A stretch of DNA of 64,000 nucleotides from Moniliophthora roreri (lineage: Eukaryota > Basidiomycota > Agaricomycetes > Agaricales > Marasmiaceae), in assembly GCA_001466705.2 (NCBI GenBank), contig LATX02000207.1, forward strand, positions 186,001-250,000, in the 5' to 3' direction. Positions 36,736 through 49,400 of the stretch are shown here, piece by piece. The notes under the pieces were generated by a model. It did no database searches, was not told the origin of the DNA, and was given only the letters and a program-made list of their open reading frames with translations. How positions within the stretch are numbered: position 1 is the first letter of the stretch; each line of letters opens with the position of its first letter. The position numbers were made by a program, and so were the translations under genes.

Positions 36736-37759
36736 TCTTCTTGACCACCATGCCCTGTACCCTCCAGCTATGTCCTCGCCTTTTAAGTCTTTTTTCATCA
36801 CTAGAGGTGTATGGAACACCTGAGCAATGCACACTCTGGTCATTGAGCGAGTGACATTGACAGGTACTAGCATGGGTGCAGCAGCATGGACAGTGAGTAC
36901 GTCGTTCAGTCCAGGAACCCAGCTTATCCTTGCACATATTTACAGAAATATCGACAGCTAAAGCCGAGCTAAAGGTACCTATGAATTCATAGAGCCAAGT
37001 TCAACACTCTGGGATCTTTGCCCAAGTTTCAGTATATGAACGTCCACAACTTTCAACAAGATGCTTCTCTATGCTCATGCAGACTATACAAGGTATGTGC
37101 CCTTGATCCACTTGCTTCCATGATACTCATGTACTTCTCCAGCCGATAGTTGATTCGTTGAAGACCCACAGGCCCAATTAGCATGTGTATGTATGTCTCA
37201 TGCCTTTATTCAACTATGTCTGCTAACCTACATTTCTGCAGCATATTATTTTGCAAATTCTCTCCCACATATCCTACTATCCAACAGTATTGCGGAAACC
37301 AGGAGAAAGCAAGTGAGGGCAAGACATTGGAAAATGCCAGTGGGGCTAAGATGATTCAGGTGAGGGCATCAGGAGGAATCAGTAGGAGTCATATGGTGAG
37401 AACGAGGGAGAACAAGGCTGATAGTACATGTACTGTACTCAGAATGAGTGTATTCGAGTGGTATCAGTAAAATCGCATGTTTTTAACTTTCATATCGAGT
37501 GAAATTGAGTGTAAATAAGATAAAATTTTCTATCTACCTTATGATGTTCCCTTCTCCGAAATCACTCAAACTCAAGGGCTCTCTAGTCGAAAATTTCCCT
37601 TGATTTCAAGCAACGTCAACTCAGAGCAAGAATTTGGGCATAGAGCCATTTTATCATTTTCACTTGTTCTGCCTTGATCTGGCTCAACGGACTTTTCACT
37701 GGGAGCTTGAAGTGCGGTCATCACTTGAAAGGAAGTATAAAAAAGACACAAGTATGCTG
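36736..37759. other. No gene recognised
   Basis: Frames up to 98 codons without motifs. Intron-like GTATGT...TGCAG and GTATGT...CTCCAG intervals exist near 37096-37240, so remains of a gene are possible but not supportable. Confidence 0.35.
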
Positions 37760-38166
37760 TGACAAATTCTCTTGGCATCATATATTTTGGATGGTATCAT
37801 CAAGCAATGCGATTGTTAAATGCTGAGAAAGAACCTAGAAAATGCACAAAAAACAATGTCATCCCAATAACCTGAAAGTTTACATCAGGTATTCTGAGGT
37901 GGACTACCATATGCATTGAAGCTGGTGTGATTGTTGTGGTGACAGAGAAAGCTGTGGGCATCTAATTTCTCTTGCTCAACTACTAACACGACATGCATCC
38001 TTGACCTCTCTTGGTGATCCACTTGCATCAAATACATGCATGGAGGCCTCTAGGTCTAAGTTTGCACAATCATGAGTGTTTGTACTTGGTGTTGAGTGCT
38101 AGCTTTGAACATGTTTTTGCCATTGGAAGACCAACGTGTTTATACTGCACATTCATAAGTACCACT

Positions 38167-39205
38167 ATGCCTTCTGAAAACTTGGCATGGCGGACAAAGT
38201 CCTAGAGACTTGGACATAAGCTGACTGTTGTTCTCTTAGACCTAGAAAACTGAACATAGGTCATTGTCCAAGGCCAGCAGCAGAAAATCAAGCAAGCTGT
38301 GTCGTAATTGTCAGAATACGTGATAACTTAACAATGTCAAGAAACCCCTAGATCATGCTCATGTATGCTTTACACCATCTCGTACTCTCAGATATCACTC
38401 AGTACCCAACTAGATTCCATTACTGCTATCACCGCCGGCATCTGTACAAGGAGAGCAGGTTTTTCAGTTTACCTGTCATCATGGCTCATTTTTATTTTTT
38501 TTGCTAAGACAAAGCTCCACCGAAAGCTTCAACAAGGCCAGTGGACAAAAGACAGAGGTTATGGATAAAAAGAGGTAGACTCTCAATGAGTCGTCGGAGA
38601 AGGTTTCAAAGAAGGTAGCCAGACATAATGAGGATATGGTCAAAGCTTGGCAAGATGACATTGATACCGTCCTGGTTTTCATATGCTGCTCACTTTTTCT
38701 CCAAGAGTGGTTGAATATGACTTTCTGGAGATCAGACCAGAGAAGAGACGACAGTATTATCGTGAGTACTAACTTAACATGGTTCCTGATCTACTTCTAG
38801 GACGTTGACTCGGCACAGGTCAATAGTACTCAATCCATCTCCCTCGAACCGCCCCAATTCAAACTGAATGCATCATCTATTTACATCAACGTCTTTTGGT
38901 TCCTGAGCCTCACCTTCAGCCTCACCTCCATGCTATTTGGCCTGCTGTGCAAATAGTGAATACGGGAGCATGAGCAAGACATGACAGCCCAAACACCAGG
39001 AGAAGCTCTGGCACTGCATCAGCTACACTGGGACAGTCTTGAGAAGTGGGGTGCTCCATCGTTCCTGTCAGTGCTGTCTATCCTTTCTTGTCGGTGTGTT
39101 AGATCTACTGTAGAACTGACATCTGGTTTCATTTGGCATTTACTTTGTTGCAATCTCATTTAGTGCAGGATTGTATTTACTTGTGGCACTGTTACCCACC
39201 CTCAT
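38167..39205 (+). pseudogene. DUF6535 copy 7, CpG-decayed fragment
   Basis: The promoter block (about 37760-38166) and the 5' micro-exon (ATG at 38167, then PSENL) match copy 4 closely. The motif exon is readable (about 38600-38680), but its arginine codon has become CAA in TGG CAA GAT GAC, and the following splice donor GT reads AT. The large exon is represented from about 38810 (GTTGACTCGGCACAGGTCAA) through NVFWFLSLTFSLTSMLFGLL; the next words CTGTGCAAATAGTGA place a stop where the family has KQW. It ends near 39205 inside the third membrane segment. About 100 bp of unrelated sequence sits where the intron and first codons of the large exon should be. Confidence 0.8.
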
Positions 39206-39399
39206 CACACAAAATGACAAAAGGTGCTGACAGGTTACAGGCAGCTAAAATGCCTGAAACTTGGCAGCACCTGGTAATAGGTAGATATAACTGTAGTACA
39301 ACTTGACTTGATCAGTAATAGGGGATATAACAACCATATGACTCGTACTCACCAGTATTGTGTGGGATATAACCCTCTCCTAACCACCTCTTTACCCAC

Positions 39400-42300
39400 T
39401 AATTTGTCTAAGATAAGACTAGTGGAAAACTACCCAAAAAGATAACCTCCAAAAGTCTAACTCAGTTTGTTGTGCACTTATTGAAGTGTTCTACTTCAAA
39501 GTGTTCACCTCCAGAGGAGTATATATGGTTTTAAAATGGTTTATATCACAAACACACACACAAAACACAAAGAACACAGTGCACAAAGCACAAACACAAG
39601 AGCTACAGTCCCGTACAAAGACTTGATAGCCAATATAGTCTGACCCTATGGAGTTCAAGACTTCTTCAAGATAACTACAGCACACAGTGTACTGGAAAAG
39701 GTCCTAGACCAATTTCTACAAAGAGTTCAGCACAGGCACACCCCTTGCTAAGACTCTAAGTGTGTCACAACCTGATACACACACAGGCCACACTCCAAGT
39801 GCCCAAGGCTCCTTCTTGGTGTAAAGTTTCTCTTAGAAAAGTGCTATAACGCACTCAAGATGTTACTCTTATCTCTTATGACGCAAGTTCGTTATCAGAT
39901 TTCTATCTCTCTGGAGNTGATCAGAGTTACTGCACTTAGAATGCCAACAAAACTCTTAGCTAGGTTGATTCTCTCTTATTGAAGTGTTCTACTTCAAAGT
40001 GTTCACCTCCAGAGGAGTATATATGGTTTTAAAATGGTTTATATCACAAACACACACACAAAACACAAAGAACACAGTGCACAAAGCACAAACACAAGAG
40101 CTACAGTCCTGTACAAAGACTCAATAGCCGATATAGTCTGACCCTATGGAGTTCAAGACTTCTTCAAGATAACTACAGCACACAGTGTACTGGAAAAGGT
40201 CCTAGACCAATTTCTACAAAGAGTTCAGCACAGGCACACCCCTTGCTAAGACTCTAAGTGTGTCACAACCTGATACACACACAGGCCACACTCCAAGTGC
40301 CCAAGGCTCCTTCTTGGTGTAAAGTTTCTCTTAGAAAAGTGCTATAACGCACTCAAGATGTTACTCTTATCTCTTATGACGCAAGTTCGTTATCAGATTT
40401 CTATCTCNATGAGTGACTGAGATACTAAAAGAGGGATTATTCAGATGTCACAGAGTCTGGCCACTAGGGTATCCAACCATATCTGCATGGGTATCTACAT
40501 TTCCAGGTGTTCTAGACTCTATAATTTGTATTTTCTCTTTTCTAAGTTGGGTATCTATGAGCAGATGGCTGTATCTGTCCTGTCTTTTGACAGCATTTCC
40601 CCTTTTCTAGTATCTGCACATCGGCAGAGGCCTAGATGCCAAAGTTTCCAAGGTTGGAACACACTGTTATTGTCTCTATCTCCTTTGACAATGCATGCTG
40701 GGTCTTATTTAGGATTTCTTGCACGTTAGATATTCTTCATATGTCTCGTTGTATCTGTCTATAGGTAGTGAATGTCCTTTGGAAGTGATTTCTGTCTTTC
40801 TGAGCAGTCTTTGTACCTAGTTTGCTTATCGCATATTGTTTAGCCACTAGTGAATTCTTTATTAAGAGATCACCTGCTTTGACTCTGATCCATATATTGA
40901 CTTCAGAGGAGGATTGTTCTATGATCATTCCTGTTCTAAGCCGTCTTTCTGTTTTAATGTCTCCTCTAAGTACCTCTGTACTGTTTGACTGCAGCTTGCA
41001 CTTTGCAGATGTCATAGAAAAGTAAAGTAGAAGTTAAAATCCCATTGATAGCACTTTTGAGAGCTTGGTTAACTAGCCAATGCATTCATTGGGCCATAGT
41101 TAGATTCCCTACAGGTTNGTGTTCTACCTCAAAGTGTTCACCTCCAGAGGAGTATATATGGTTTTAAAATGGTTTATATCACAAACACACACACAAAACA
41201 CAAAGAACACAGTGCACAAAGCACAAACACAAGAGCTACAGTCCTGTACAAAGACTTGATAGCCAATATAGTCTGACCTATGGAGTTCAAGACTTCTTCA
41301 AGATAACTACAGCACACAGTGTACTGGAAAAGGTCCTAGACCAATTTCTACAAAGAGTTCAGCAATGGCACACAAATTTATACACCAAACAAACTCATCA
41401 TGTATTCACAATCAGAGGGGGCAGAGTTACTTGAGTATGTACAAATATCTAGCTGTCCTTATATATGGTCCAAGGAATATATCTACAGAAAAATATAAAT
41501 AATGTCTGATAATTCAGGAAAGGATAAATGAGTGACTGAGATACTAAAAGAGGGAATATTCAGATGTCACAGAGTCTGGCCACTAGGGTATCCGACCATA
41601 TCTGCACGGGTATCTATGCCTCCAGGTGTTCTAGACTCTATAATTTGTATTTTCTCTTTTCTAAGTCGGGTATCTACAAGCAGATGGCTGTATCTGTCCT
41701 GTTTCTTTACAGCATTTGCCTTTCTAGTAGCTGCACATTGGCAGAGGCCTAGATGCCAAAGTTTCCAAGGTTGGAACATGCTGTTACTGTTCCTATCTCC
41801 TTTGACAATGCATGCTCAGTCTTATTTAGGATTTCTTGCACATTAGNTGTGTCACAACCTGATACACACACAGGCCATACTCCAAGTGCCCAAGGCTCCT
41901 TCTTGGTGTAAAGTTTCTCTTAGAAAAGTGCTATAACACACTCAAGATGTTACTCTTATCTCTTATGACGCAAGTTCATTATCAGATTTCCATCTCTCTG
42001 GAGTCACTCAGAACCAATCTTCAGAGCCTGTAGTGAGGAAGCAAAACTGGAATGGCACACAAATTTATACACCAAACAAACTCATCATGTATTCACAATC
42101 AGAGGGGGCAGAGTTACTTGAGTATGTACAAATATCTAGCTGTCCTTATATATGGTCCAAGGAATATATCTACAGAAAATTATAAATAATGTCTGATAAT
42201 TCAGGAAATGACAAATGAGTGACTGAGATACTAAAAGAGGGATTATTTGGATGTCACAGAGTCTGGCCACTAGGGTATCCGACCATATCTGCACGGGTAT

Positions 42301-43166
42301 CTATGCCTCCAGGTGTTCTAGACTCTATAATTTGTATTTTCTCTTTTCTAAGTCGGGTATCTACAAGCAGATGGCTGTATCTGTCCTGTTTCTTTACAGC
42401 ATTTGCCTTTCTAGTAGCTGCACATTGGCAGAGGCCTAGATGCCAAAGTTTCCAAGGTTGGAACATGCTGTTACTGTTCCTATCTCCTTCGACAATGCAC
42501 GCTCAGTCTTATTTAGGACTTATTATATGTTATATATTCTTCATATAGCTCGTTCTATCTGTCTGTAGGTAGTGAATGTCCTTCAGAAGTGATTTCCATC
42601 TTTCTGAGCTGACTTTATATCTATTTCGCTTATCACATATTGGTTAGCTGCTGGTGAATTCTTTATTAAGAGATTGCCTGCTTTGACTCTGATCCATATA
42701 TTGACTTTGGAGGAGGATCATTCTATGATCGTTCCTGTTCTAAGTTGTCTTTCTGTTTTGATGTCTCCTCTAAGTACCTCTGTACTGTTTGACTGCAGCT
42801 TGCACTTTGCAGATGTCATAGAAAAGTAAAGTAGAAGTTAAAATCCCATTGATAGCACTTTGAGAGCTTGGTTAACTAGCCAATGCATTCATTGGGCCAT
42901 AGTTAGATTCCCTACAGGTTTCAGGAGTGATCTGCTTTGGATCTGATACATAGATAGGTCAGAAAGTACAGCTTAGACACCTCTGTATAGTGTATCATAT
43001 AGCTCTTCGTACTTTCTAAGGTACCACAGCTTCTCTAAGGCAATGACTAGCAGACTGGGCTCACTCTAGTCCTTATTACCCATTATCTCGTGTCATATTA
43101 AAGTGTTCCAATTTAGAAATAGTGTAAAATGAATAAAAGTGGGTCTTTTCTAGGTTCAACATATTA
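39400..43166 (-). mobile_element. R-element cluster D, inverted (joined by N at 39917, 40408, 41118, 41847)
   Basis: Five stretches of the R repeat on the minus strand. On the plus strand the cluster begins TAATTTGTCTAAGATAAG at 39400 and ends GGTTCAACATATTA at 43166, and is flanked by CCAC on both sides (39396-39399 and 43167-43170), a perfect 4-bp target duplication. The outer pieces therefore belong to one insertion. The inner pieces repeat the same regions and are separated by single N characters. One piece (41119-41846) has an internal deletion joined at about 41365 without an N. The true structure is probably a single ~1.75-kb element. Confidence 0.75.
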
Positions 43167-43461
43167 CCACCATTACCGGTAAAGGGTGGTTAGAGGTGGT
43201 TAAGGGCATTATAACCCCTTCAACCAGTCTTAACAGTCCAAGACCAGGCTTAAAGAGTTAAAGGTGGATAATACAAGTATAAGGAGGCCAATCTGAGTCT
43301 TAGGGAGGTCATACCAAGTATTCCTAATGTTCTTTTCAGCATATAGACAGTTTAGGTAGTTGAAACAAGTTTTTCAAGAGTACAACGGGTCTTGTATAGG
43401 TAGAACAACTATAGATAGCACAACAAAAGCAACAAGAAAGCAACAAAACATGGACAGTACA

Positions 43462-44253
43462 CTACACCCCATTCTCAACCTCTGCATTGATCTTCTCAAT
43501 TAAAGGCTTGATGATGGTCTCCCAGGCGTCTGCGTGAGGCAGACAGAAAATCTCTTGATGCCTTTTCCCACCTTTGAAGGTATGAGTATGTGAATGAAGG
43601 TAAGAAAAAAAACTTACAGTCGGGGCAACATTTGATGACTCTTTCGTACTCATGAGCCATCAATTCAAGGTGAACTAGACGCTCTAGAGTTCGAGTTAGC
43701 ATGTTGAAAATGAAAAATGCAAAAAAAACTCACCAACATGATGCGAATGATTGACATCGACCCCATCATACCAGATGTGCGGCTTGCTCAGGCACTGTCA
43801 ATCCCATTCCAACTTTCTTTCCTCTAATGGCTGGCTCATTCTGCCAATCTTGAAAAGAACTTCTGATTTGTCATCCTCCACGATATGAAAAGTGTAAATC
43901 TTGCTACATCTATCGAAGATACTCAATGCTTTGATGGCAGTTACGATGAATTTGACAGTGGCCAACGTCATCTACAAGACATCAGTCAAAAAAACAGCCA
44001 AAAAAGATAAATAACCTACCCAGGATGTTGGAGAACCAAGCATCTCGAAGATCTGTTTGATAATGAACAAGATTGAGTGCATAGAGCAGGAGAGTCGTTG
44101 CGGTGTAAAGGAAGGGGCAGGCGGCACATTTTCAGATACTACAAATGATACCAAATGAGCCTGCGCAGCCCCCGACAATGCATTGGATATGTCCAGAGAG
44201 CACAGTGGAGTTGCTCTGGGGGTTTTCTGGGGCATAGAACACGAATTTGGCAT
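43462..44253 (-). pseudogene. T5orf172/GIY-YIG-like domain gene, one TGA
   Basis: Matches the fungal T5orf172 (phage T5 Orf172, GIY-YIG-like) domain group, common in Agaricomycetes. Reading on the minus strand: SEVLFKIGRMSQPLEERKLE then WD-stop-QC, HSHHVERLVHLELMAHEYER and CCPDCGKRHQEIFCLPHADA, ending WETIIKPLIEKINAEVENGV with TAG at 43464-43462. The KIGR, HHVERLVHLEL and CPDCGKRHQEIF blocks appear only when three introns are removed: after PTSW near 44022; 43737 region to acceptor near 43688; and the donor in CPDC to acceptor near 43576. The only stop is TGA at 43800-43798, at a place where relatives have a basic residue before QC. The start is uncertain; the ATG at 44253 is the first usable one. 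Confidence 0.72.
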
Positions 44254-44564
44254 CCTTGAGGTATGTTGTGTTGGTTGGTTTACGATTGTGTAGACTTTAC
44301 TGTCTAAATGCTGATTCTGCAGGTGATCTTGCACACTTGTGGGTGCTTATGAGCGCTTATTGTTGGGAATGACAAAAAAGTTATTTCGGATAATAAGCAC
44401 CCATATTATTGGCGTTTATCATCTGAAATAACCATCTTGATGGAAAAAAAAATAGTTTAGGGTCATTTTGGACCACACAAATGCCTGACAGTATATGAAG
44501 CATTAGTATATGGCCATGCATTGAATCAATAAATACCTTACAAGTGAAGTTCTGATACAAAAAG

Positions 44565-45110
44565 TCAGTATACCATTGAATATAAGATAAAAAATAAACA
44601 TACCAAGTGAACCACCGAGACTGTAGGCAGTATTTTGTCAGATGCCCAATTGATGATGTGGAACGTGGAGGGATTGTTGAAGGGATAATAATATGGTCTC
44701 TCTCCTACCTGGGATTGCATTATGCCCATTGCAGTTGTGAGACAATCCTCATCGCCACTATCTTCCCCAGTATCAATCATTGACATGTCTGTAACATCAG
44801 CTTCCTTGATATCCAGATAAAGACATCAAGAGGGTAGCTTTATATTATAAATCTGAAAGAGGTTATGTTTGTTCTTTTCAGTACGAACATAGGAGGTACT
44901 GCCAGATGAGTTGAAGGACCTGCTATGGGTTGGTTATGCTGAAAAGAAGATCAGGAGATGTATGATACTTAGATTACCACTACTTTACAGCGCTTTGCCA
45001 TATTAAATAGACCCTGCATGCTCTGATGCCCTGCCGCACATCTCTGCACATGGTTTGTCAAGGCGCTGTGGCCATTATAGGTTCGGTTACAATGAGGACA
45101 GATGTTATTA
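44565..45110 (-). pseudogene. Zinc-finger transposase-like N-terminal fragment (Plavaka/KDZ type?)
   Basis: Minus-strand reading gives ICPHCNRTYNGHSALTNHVQ then RCAAGHQSMQGLF (about 45100-45000), a C2HC/C2H2-type finger. It is followed by short exon-like pieces (HNQPIAGPSTHLAVPPMFVL; DIKEADVTDMSMIDTGEDSG) and QVGERPYYYPFNNPSTFHII then NWASDKILPTVSVVHL (about 44700-44600). A finger at the N-terminus followed by an acidic stretch and a Y-YPF segment is the layout of fungal Plavaka-type transposases, but the catalytic region is absent and the match is only by pattern. It could instead be the 5' end of an unrelated zinc-finger gene. Confidence 0.35.
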
Positions 45111-45445
45111 TGTATTAAAGAATCTGTTGAACATCTTCAGTACGTAGTTTACCTTCACATTGATTGAATACTTACTGTAGAATTCATGAAATGACTGTGT
45201 GGGGTGAACGAAAGACGCGAAGGTCAGACCTGTACTAGTAGTGTATCAGCATGGGTTCTTTGATTTTTTTTTTCATATTATATGGCCAGAAAGGCCTTGG
45301 AATATCATTGAAATGATATTTTGAATATTTTAGAAATTTGTTGTAATTTTAATGACTACTGTACTACAAGGGAAAAGACTTACTGTTGTCGATGGTGATA
45401 GTAGCGAGGAAAGAGAGAAGGGAATTCAAACTCTGACCCAACGGC

Positions 45446-45521
45446 AATTTGCCAGCCAGATTGAAGGGGTCTTGAAGGGACACATGCCTCTTCAAGACCC
45501 CTTCAATCCAGCTGGCAAATT
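45446..45521. repeat. 32-bp hairpin with 12-nt loop
   Basis: The left arm (45446-45477) and right arm (45490-45521) are reverse complements apart from two positions, both transitions; the loop is 45478-45489. The arm core is GATTGAAGGGGTCTTGAAG. It could be a MITE-like remnant or a small-RNA precursor; nothing in the sequence decides. Confidence 0.8.
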
Positions 45522-45769
45522 CAGATGCTCAAAAATTTTCCCACCCTTCTGACTCTGATCCCAACCATCATCATCAACAGCGGCCAAGGCCATCCACTCA
45601 TCATTCCCTACATTATAAGTATATCTTTACATTATTATTGTCCTATTAGATACAGTAGCAATAGAATACTACAATAAATAAGTTGAAATGATGTCGAAAA
45701 GACCTAAAAAAATTTTTTTTAATTTCCAATTTTTTTTTTTTAAAAAAAAAAAACAGACATAGATGCTGA

Positions 45770-46945
45770 ATGTCATATATACAGGATATAGCATGGTTCA
45801 CACTGCTTGGCAACACAATATTGACCTTGGAGGTTTGGCTGCTGTCACTGGAAGAGAGAGTAATGCAGGAAATGTCGGATATAGATTTGGGAGTGCTGTG
45901 GGAAGGAGCACGCATGCCAGAGTATGTTCAGGAAGATGGATTCAGCTTACTGGAGGCCCTCAACACATCCTTCACACTAGAACCATCAGAAAGCTCATGT
46001 GCAAAGACTCCAGAATACATTCCACCATCCAGACCATTGACCCTATTGTCTTATACCCCCGAGACCTCAACTGATTCCTTACCATTGACTCCTCCTGCAT
46101 TAGAACCTTGTTACAATAATCTAATGGTCATATACAATCTATGAACAGCTTACCCTAGTCGGTATGCTCTTTGTAACAATTCATCCTCAAACATGCTCCA
46201 ATTGTTCAATACATTGTTTACGGAATATGAACCATTACATGAAGGGGATGGTGTAGAGATGGATATTGACATGTCTATATCACATGGGGATTTCCCAGAT
46301 AAAGACATTCAGATGGACCCAGCCTACAAATCAATCAGAAGAATAAGAGTAGTCTTACTATTGTTGCTTGTTCCACGGTTGTCAGTGCTTCTTCTCAACT
46401 ATTCACCGTCAACTACAATGATGTTCTCACCCTGGAGTAAGTATCTTCTTACTAACACTAATGACTTGTATTAATCAACTTTTCTTTAGCAAAAACCTTC
46501 CTTTACACATCACTTATCCATCTTCAAGACCTTATATACTGTGTTTTGGCTACCTACATCCTAGGTGGAAACTGAAAGATGAGTCTTCATTCAAGCATTC
46601 GACAGCGAACCCCTACCTCGATATTTGATCCGCAACTCCACCACCTGACACATTCAATGATTTTGACAATGTGCTTGACAGGGTATGGCCTTTGAAATCC
46701 AAGATGGACGATGTGAATTCTGAGGATGCTGATTCAGAAACACTGGATTTCTCGTCAAGTGATCATCTCACACTTCGTCAAAAGCTACAGGTCGATGCCG
46801 CTTCCCAAGTCAATAACGAGAATGAAGAAGAGGATGATATTGAGAGTATCCTGGAGAAGCTCAGGCAGGAAAAATCGTCAAGCAAGCTCTCTGGTCCTGA
46901 ACTTCATTCTTCTACAATGGTGAACCTTGCTGAGCCATCTAAACC
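45770..46945 (+). pseudogene. Unrecognised gene, 5' part (split by Gypsy insertion)
   Basis: Three protein-like stretches: about 45770-46144 (MQEMSDIDLGVLWEGARMPE), 46193-46440 (acidic, DGVEMDIDMSISHGDFPDKD) and about 46640-46945 (TFNDFDNVLDRVWPLKSKMD, then an acidic run ENEEEDDIESILEKLRQEK). The last ends in EPSK exactly at the Gypsy target site, and the frame continues on the far side at 55817. A TGA near 46629 sits where CGA would keep the frame open. No family recognised. Upstream exon borders are guesses. Confidence 0.5.
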
Positions 46946-47381
46946 TGTTATGTTTTCTTTACTCTCTCCTCTTATGCTTCCCCTTCTATTGGACTTATTA
47001 CACATTCCCAGCCCCCATTTCCTTATCATTCCCCACGTTATGCTTCCCTTTCCCCTCAGACTTCTTACACTTTCCCAGTCCCCGTTCCCATCTCCTTTTG
47101 TATATTATTCATATCCCAAACTCATCGGGAATTCTTACTTAAATTCCAAACTCTTCGTACATATGTATATAGCAAGTACAATAGCTGGATGTACCTATTT
47201 AAGCGCTCAAGCTAAGACCTGGAGTCTTCAGCTTGACCTGGTTAATTCATACTTGTGTTGCAAGCATCTTTGAAGGATCTCTGAACTTTAACAACTGTTG
47301 AACGAACTCTAACTTGACTTTGGACTTAACACTCTAGTTGTAAGTGTTGAGATGGGACATTGCTGCACAAGTAACATAACA
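46946..47381 (+). repeat. 5' LTR of Gypsy element
   Basis: 436 bp, TGTTATG...CATAACA. A TATTTAAG box near 47197 is a plausible promoter element. It differs from the 3' LTR at about 25 positions by eye count, all transitions. Confidence 0.92.
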
Positions 47382-47581
47382 CAAGGTCAAGCTGATCAAT
47401 CGCTGACCTACCCAGGTTTAGGCAATCAACTTAGGACAAGACGCAGTCACGGAAGAAACAACAGCTCAAAGAAGATATTGCCGAAGCAGAGGAGCGCCAG
47501 CGTGGATTACCAATCCCATCCATATTGAATCCTGGTGGACGAGCGATCCCACTGCTAACCTGAGCCGCACGGAGAGAGATC

Positions 47582-48811
47582 TTGAACCCCTCGCAGCAGC
47601 CATTGCCCGCAAGTCAGTCAGCAACAGAAACACCAAGCACTCCGACCAAAATGAAGAGAATCTTGATCCTATTATCCATCATGACTGGATCAGAAGAAAG
47701 CACAACGAGTGCTGAATCACTGCTGTCTACATCAAAGAAGCTAGAATTGGATATATTGAGCACCTCCTCAAAACCAGCTGAAGAACTAGATCCATTTCAA
47801 CTACTTCTTCAAGTGTTGAAGAACAGCCCCAGATCTGCAAAGACACCGAAACTTGAAGAAATGGCTGACGATAAGAAGCCATCAGGAAGCAGGCCAAAGA
47901 CGGAGCCTGTCAAAGAAGCAACAATCAGAGCCACTGTGCCAGTTCAGGTGGTCGCTGCTGAAAAAGAAGTAAAAGCCATGTTACCAAGGGCTTTCACCAG
48001 AGCAAGGAAGGATGCCAAGAAGTTCCTTTGAGAAGTATTGATCTATATCACCCTCAACCCAAAAGCCTTCCAAACAGACCAATCAAAGAAATTATTCTTA
48101 CTGTCCTATATGACCAACGGAGCAGGAGAATTTTGGAAGAACAATAAATCAGACCTCCTATTGGCAAACGATCCAGAAGCAGAAAAGGTCTCATGGGGAG
48201 ATTTTGTGGAGGACTTTAAGATGTCATTCGAACCGTTGGACACTGCCTTGGAGGCACAGCTCAAGTTACAGGACTTGAAGATGAAGGAGAGGGCAGATGA
48301 GTATACCTATCAATTCTTCTATATCACCAAACAGACAGGTTACAATGATGCAGCGCAGATAGTGGCCTTCAAGCAAGGACTACCCAAGAGTTTGGTATTG
48401 AAAATTATGACCCGGCCAGAAGGGACCCCAATGACCATCAAAGATTGAATGAATGTGGCCATCCTCTTTGATGAAAGCTATAAACAGGCTCAAGAGTATG
48501 GAAAGACATGGGACAAAGATAATGGAAGGAAGCTGCAGAGGAGTTTCTGAAAGAAAGAAGAAGTGAAGGTAAAGAGAATTACAGAGGAAGACTGAAAGGA
48601 ATACATGGCCCAAGGGCTTTGTTTCCAATGTGGAAAGAACAGTCATAGGATTAGAGATTGCCCAGACGCAAAGAAGGAAGAGAAGAGGAAAGAGGAGCTG
48701 AAGAAGCTCTCAAGGGAGGAGTGGTTTACAAAAATCTGCGCCCTAGTCAACGATCAGACCGAAGAAGAGAAGAATCTGTTGATTGACCTTATGGAGCAAG
48801 AGGGTTTTTAA
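47582..48811 (+). pseudogene. Gypsy gag with CCHC zinc knuckle
   Basis: Structural polyprotein of the retrotransposon. The retrotransposon gag region reads FLLSYMTNGAGEFWKNNKSD and SFEPLDTALEAQLKLQDLKM, followed by DEYTYQF. The zinc knuckle CFQCGKNSHRIRDC (C-x2-C-x4-H-x4-C) lies at 48620-48661. The frame is continuous apart from TGA codons at 48029, 48446, 48548 and 48593 (first base). Three of these stand where arginine would be normal (KKFL-stop-EV, RSF-stop-KKE, EED-stop-KEY). The N-terminal ~100 residues are low-complexity and the true start is unclear. Confidence 0.85.
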
Positions 48812-48849
48812 ATAGGTGAAGGAGAACGACATCTCTACCGACAGTTATC

Positions 48850-49400
48850 ATTTCACACTTTGTACTAGCTAAGTTGGATCAAAATTCTATGCATTTTCCT
48901 CTTCAGTACAAAGTGGGGACCAAAACCATTGAAACTCGAGCTCTCTTGGATTCAGGAGCAGGAGGAAGGTTTATCAGTACGGAGTTAGCACGAAAATTAG
49001 GAAAGAAGTGGATGAAACTTCCAGAGAAGATTAAGGTGTTCAATGTGGATGGGACTCCAAATAAGACTGCTTGGATCTCACATGCAGTAGAATTGGATTT
49101 CAGCATAGCAGGATGAGATTTCTGAGAAAGCTTTCTTATTTTGGGAATTGGAGATGAAGAAATGATTTTAGGATTACCCTGGCTCAGACATCACAATCCA
49201 AAAATTGACTGGCAGATGGGGAAAATAGAATTTCCAGAAAGAAGGAAGATTCAGATCAGAAGGTTCTGTAGAGTCCTAGACGATACTCCACTGGAAGTAT
49301 TAATAAGGGCAAAGATAACAACATCTCAGGAGTTGGTGCAACAGACAGAAGGAGCGAAGAAGACAATAGAAGAAAAGGGAAGTCGGAGAGGTTCCCACCC
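48850..49400 (+). pseudogene. Gypsy aspartic protease region
   Basis: Frame -1 relative to gag. The active-site motif is LLDSGAGGRFIS (near 48945-48980), followed by KVFNVDGTPN and, after two TGA codons (49114, 49120), the typical MILGLPWLRHHNPKIDW (near 49160-49215). The family has arginine or lysine at the TGA positions. A second -1 frame change before about 49400 leads into the RT frame. Confidence 0.82.

Noticed and set aside
48809..48880. Programmed frameshift between gag and pol
   Set aside because: Frames do change by -1 twice (gag to protease to RT), but the element is so decayed that simple indels explain it, and no clear slippery heptamer followed by structure was seen.
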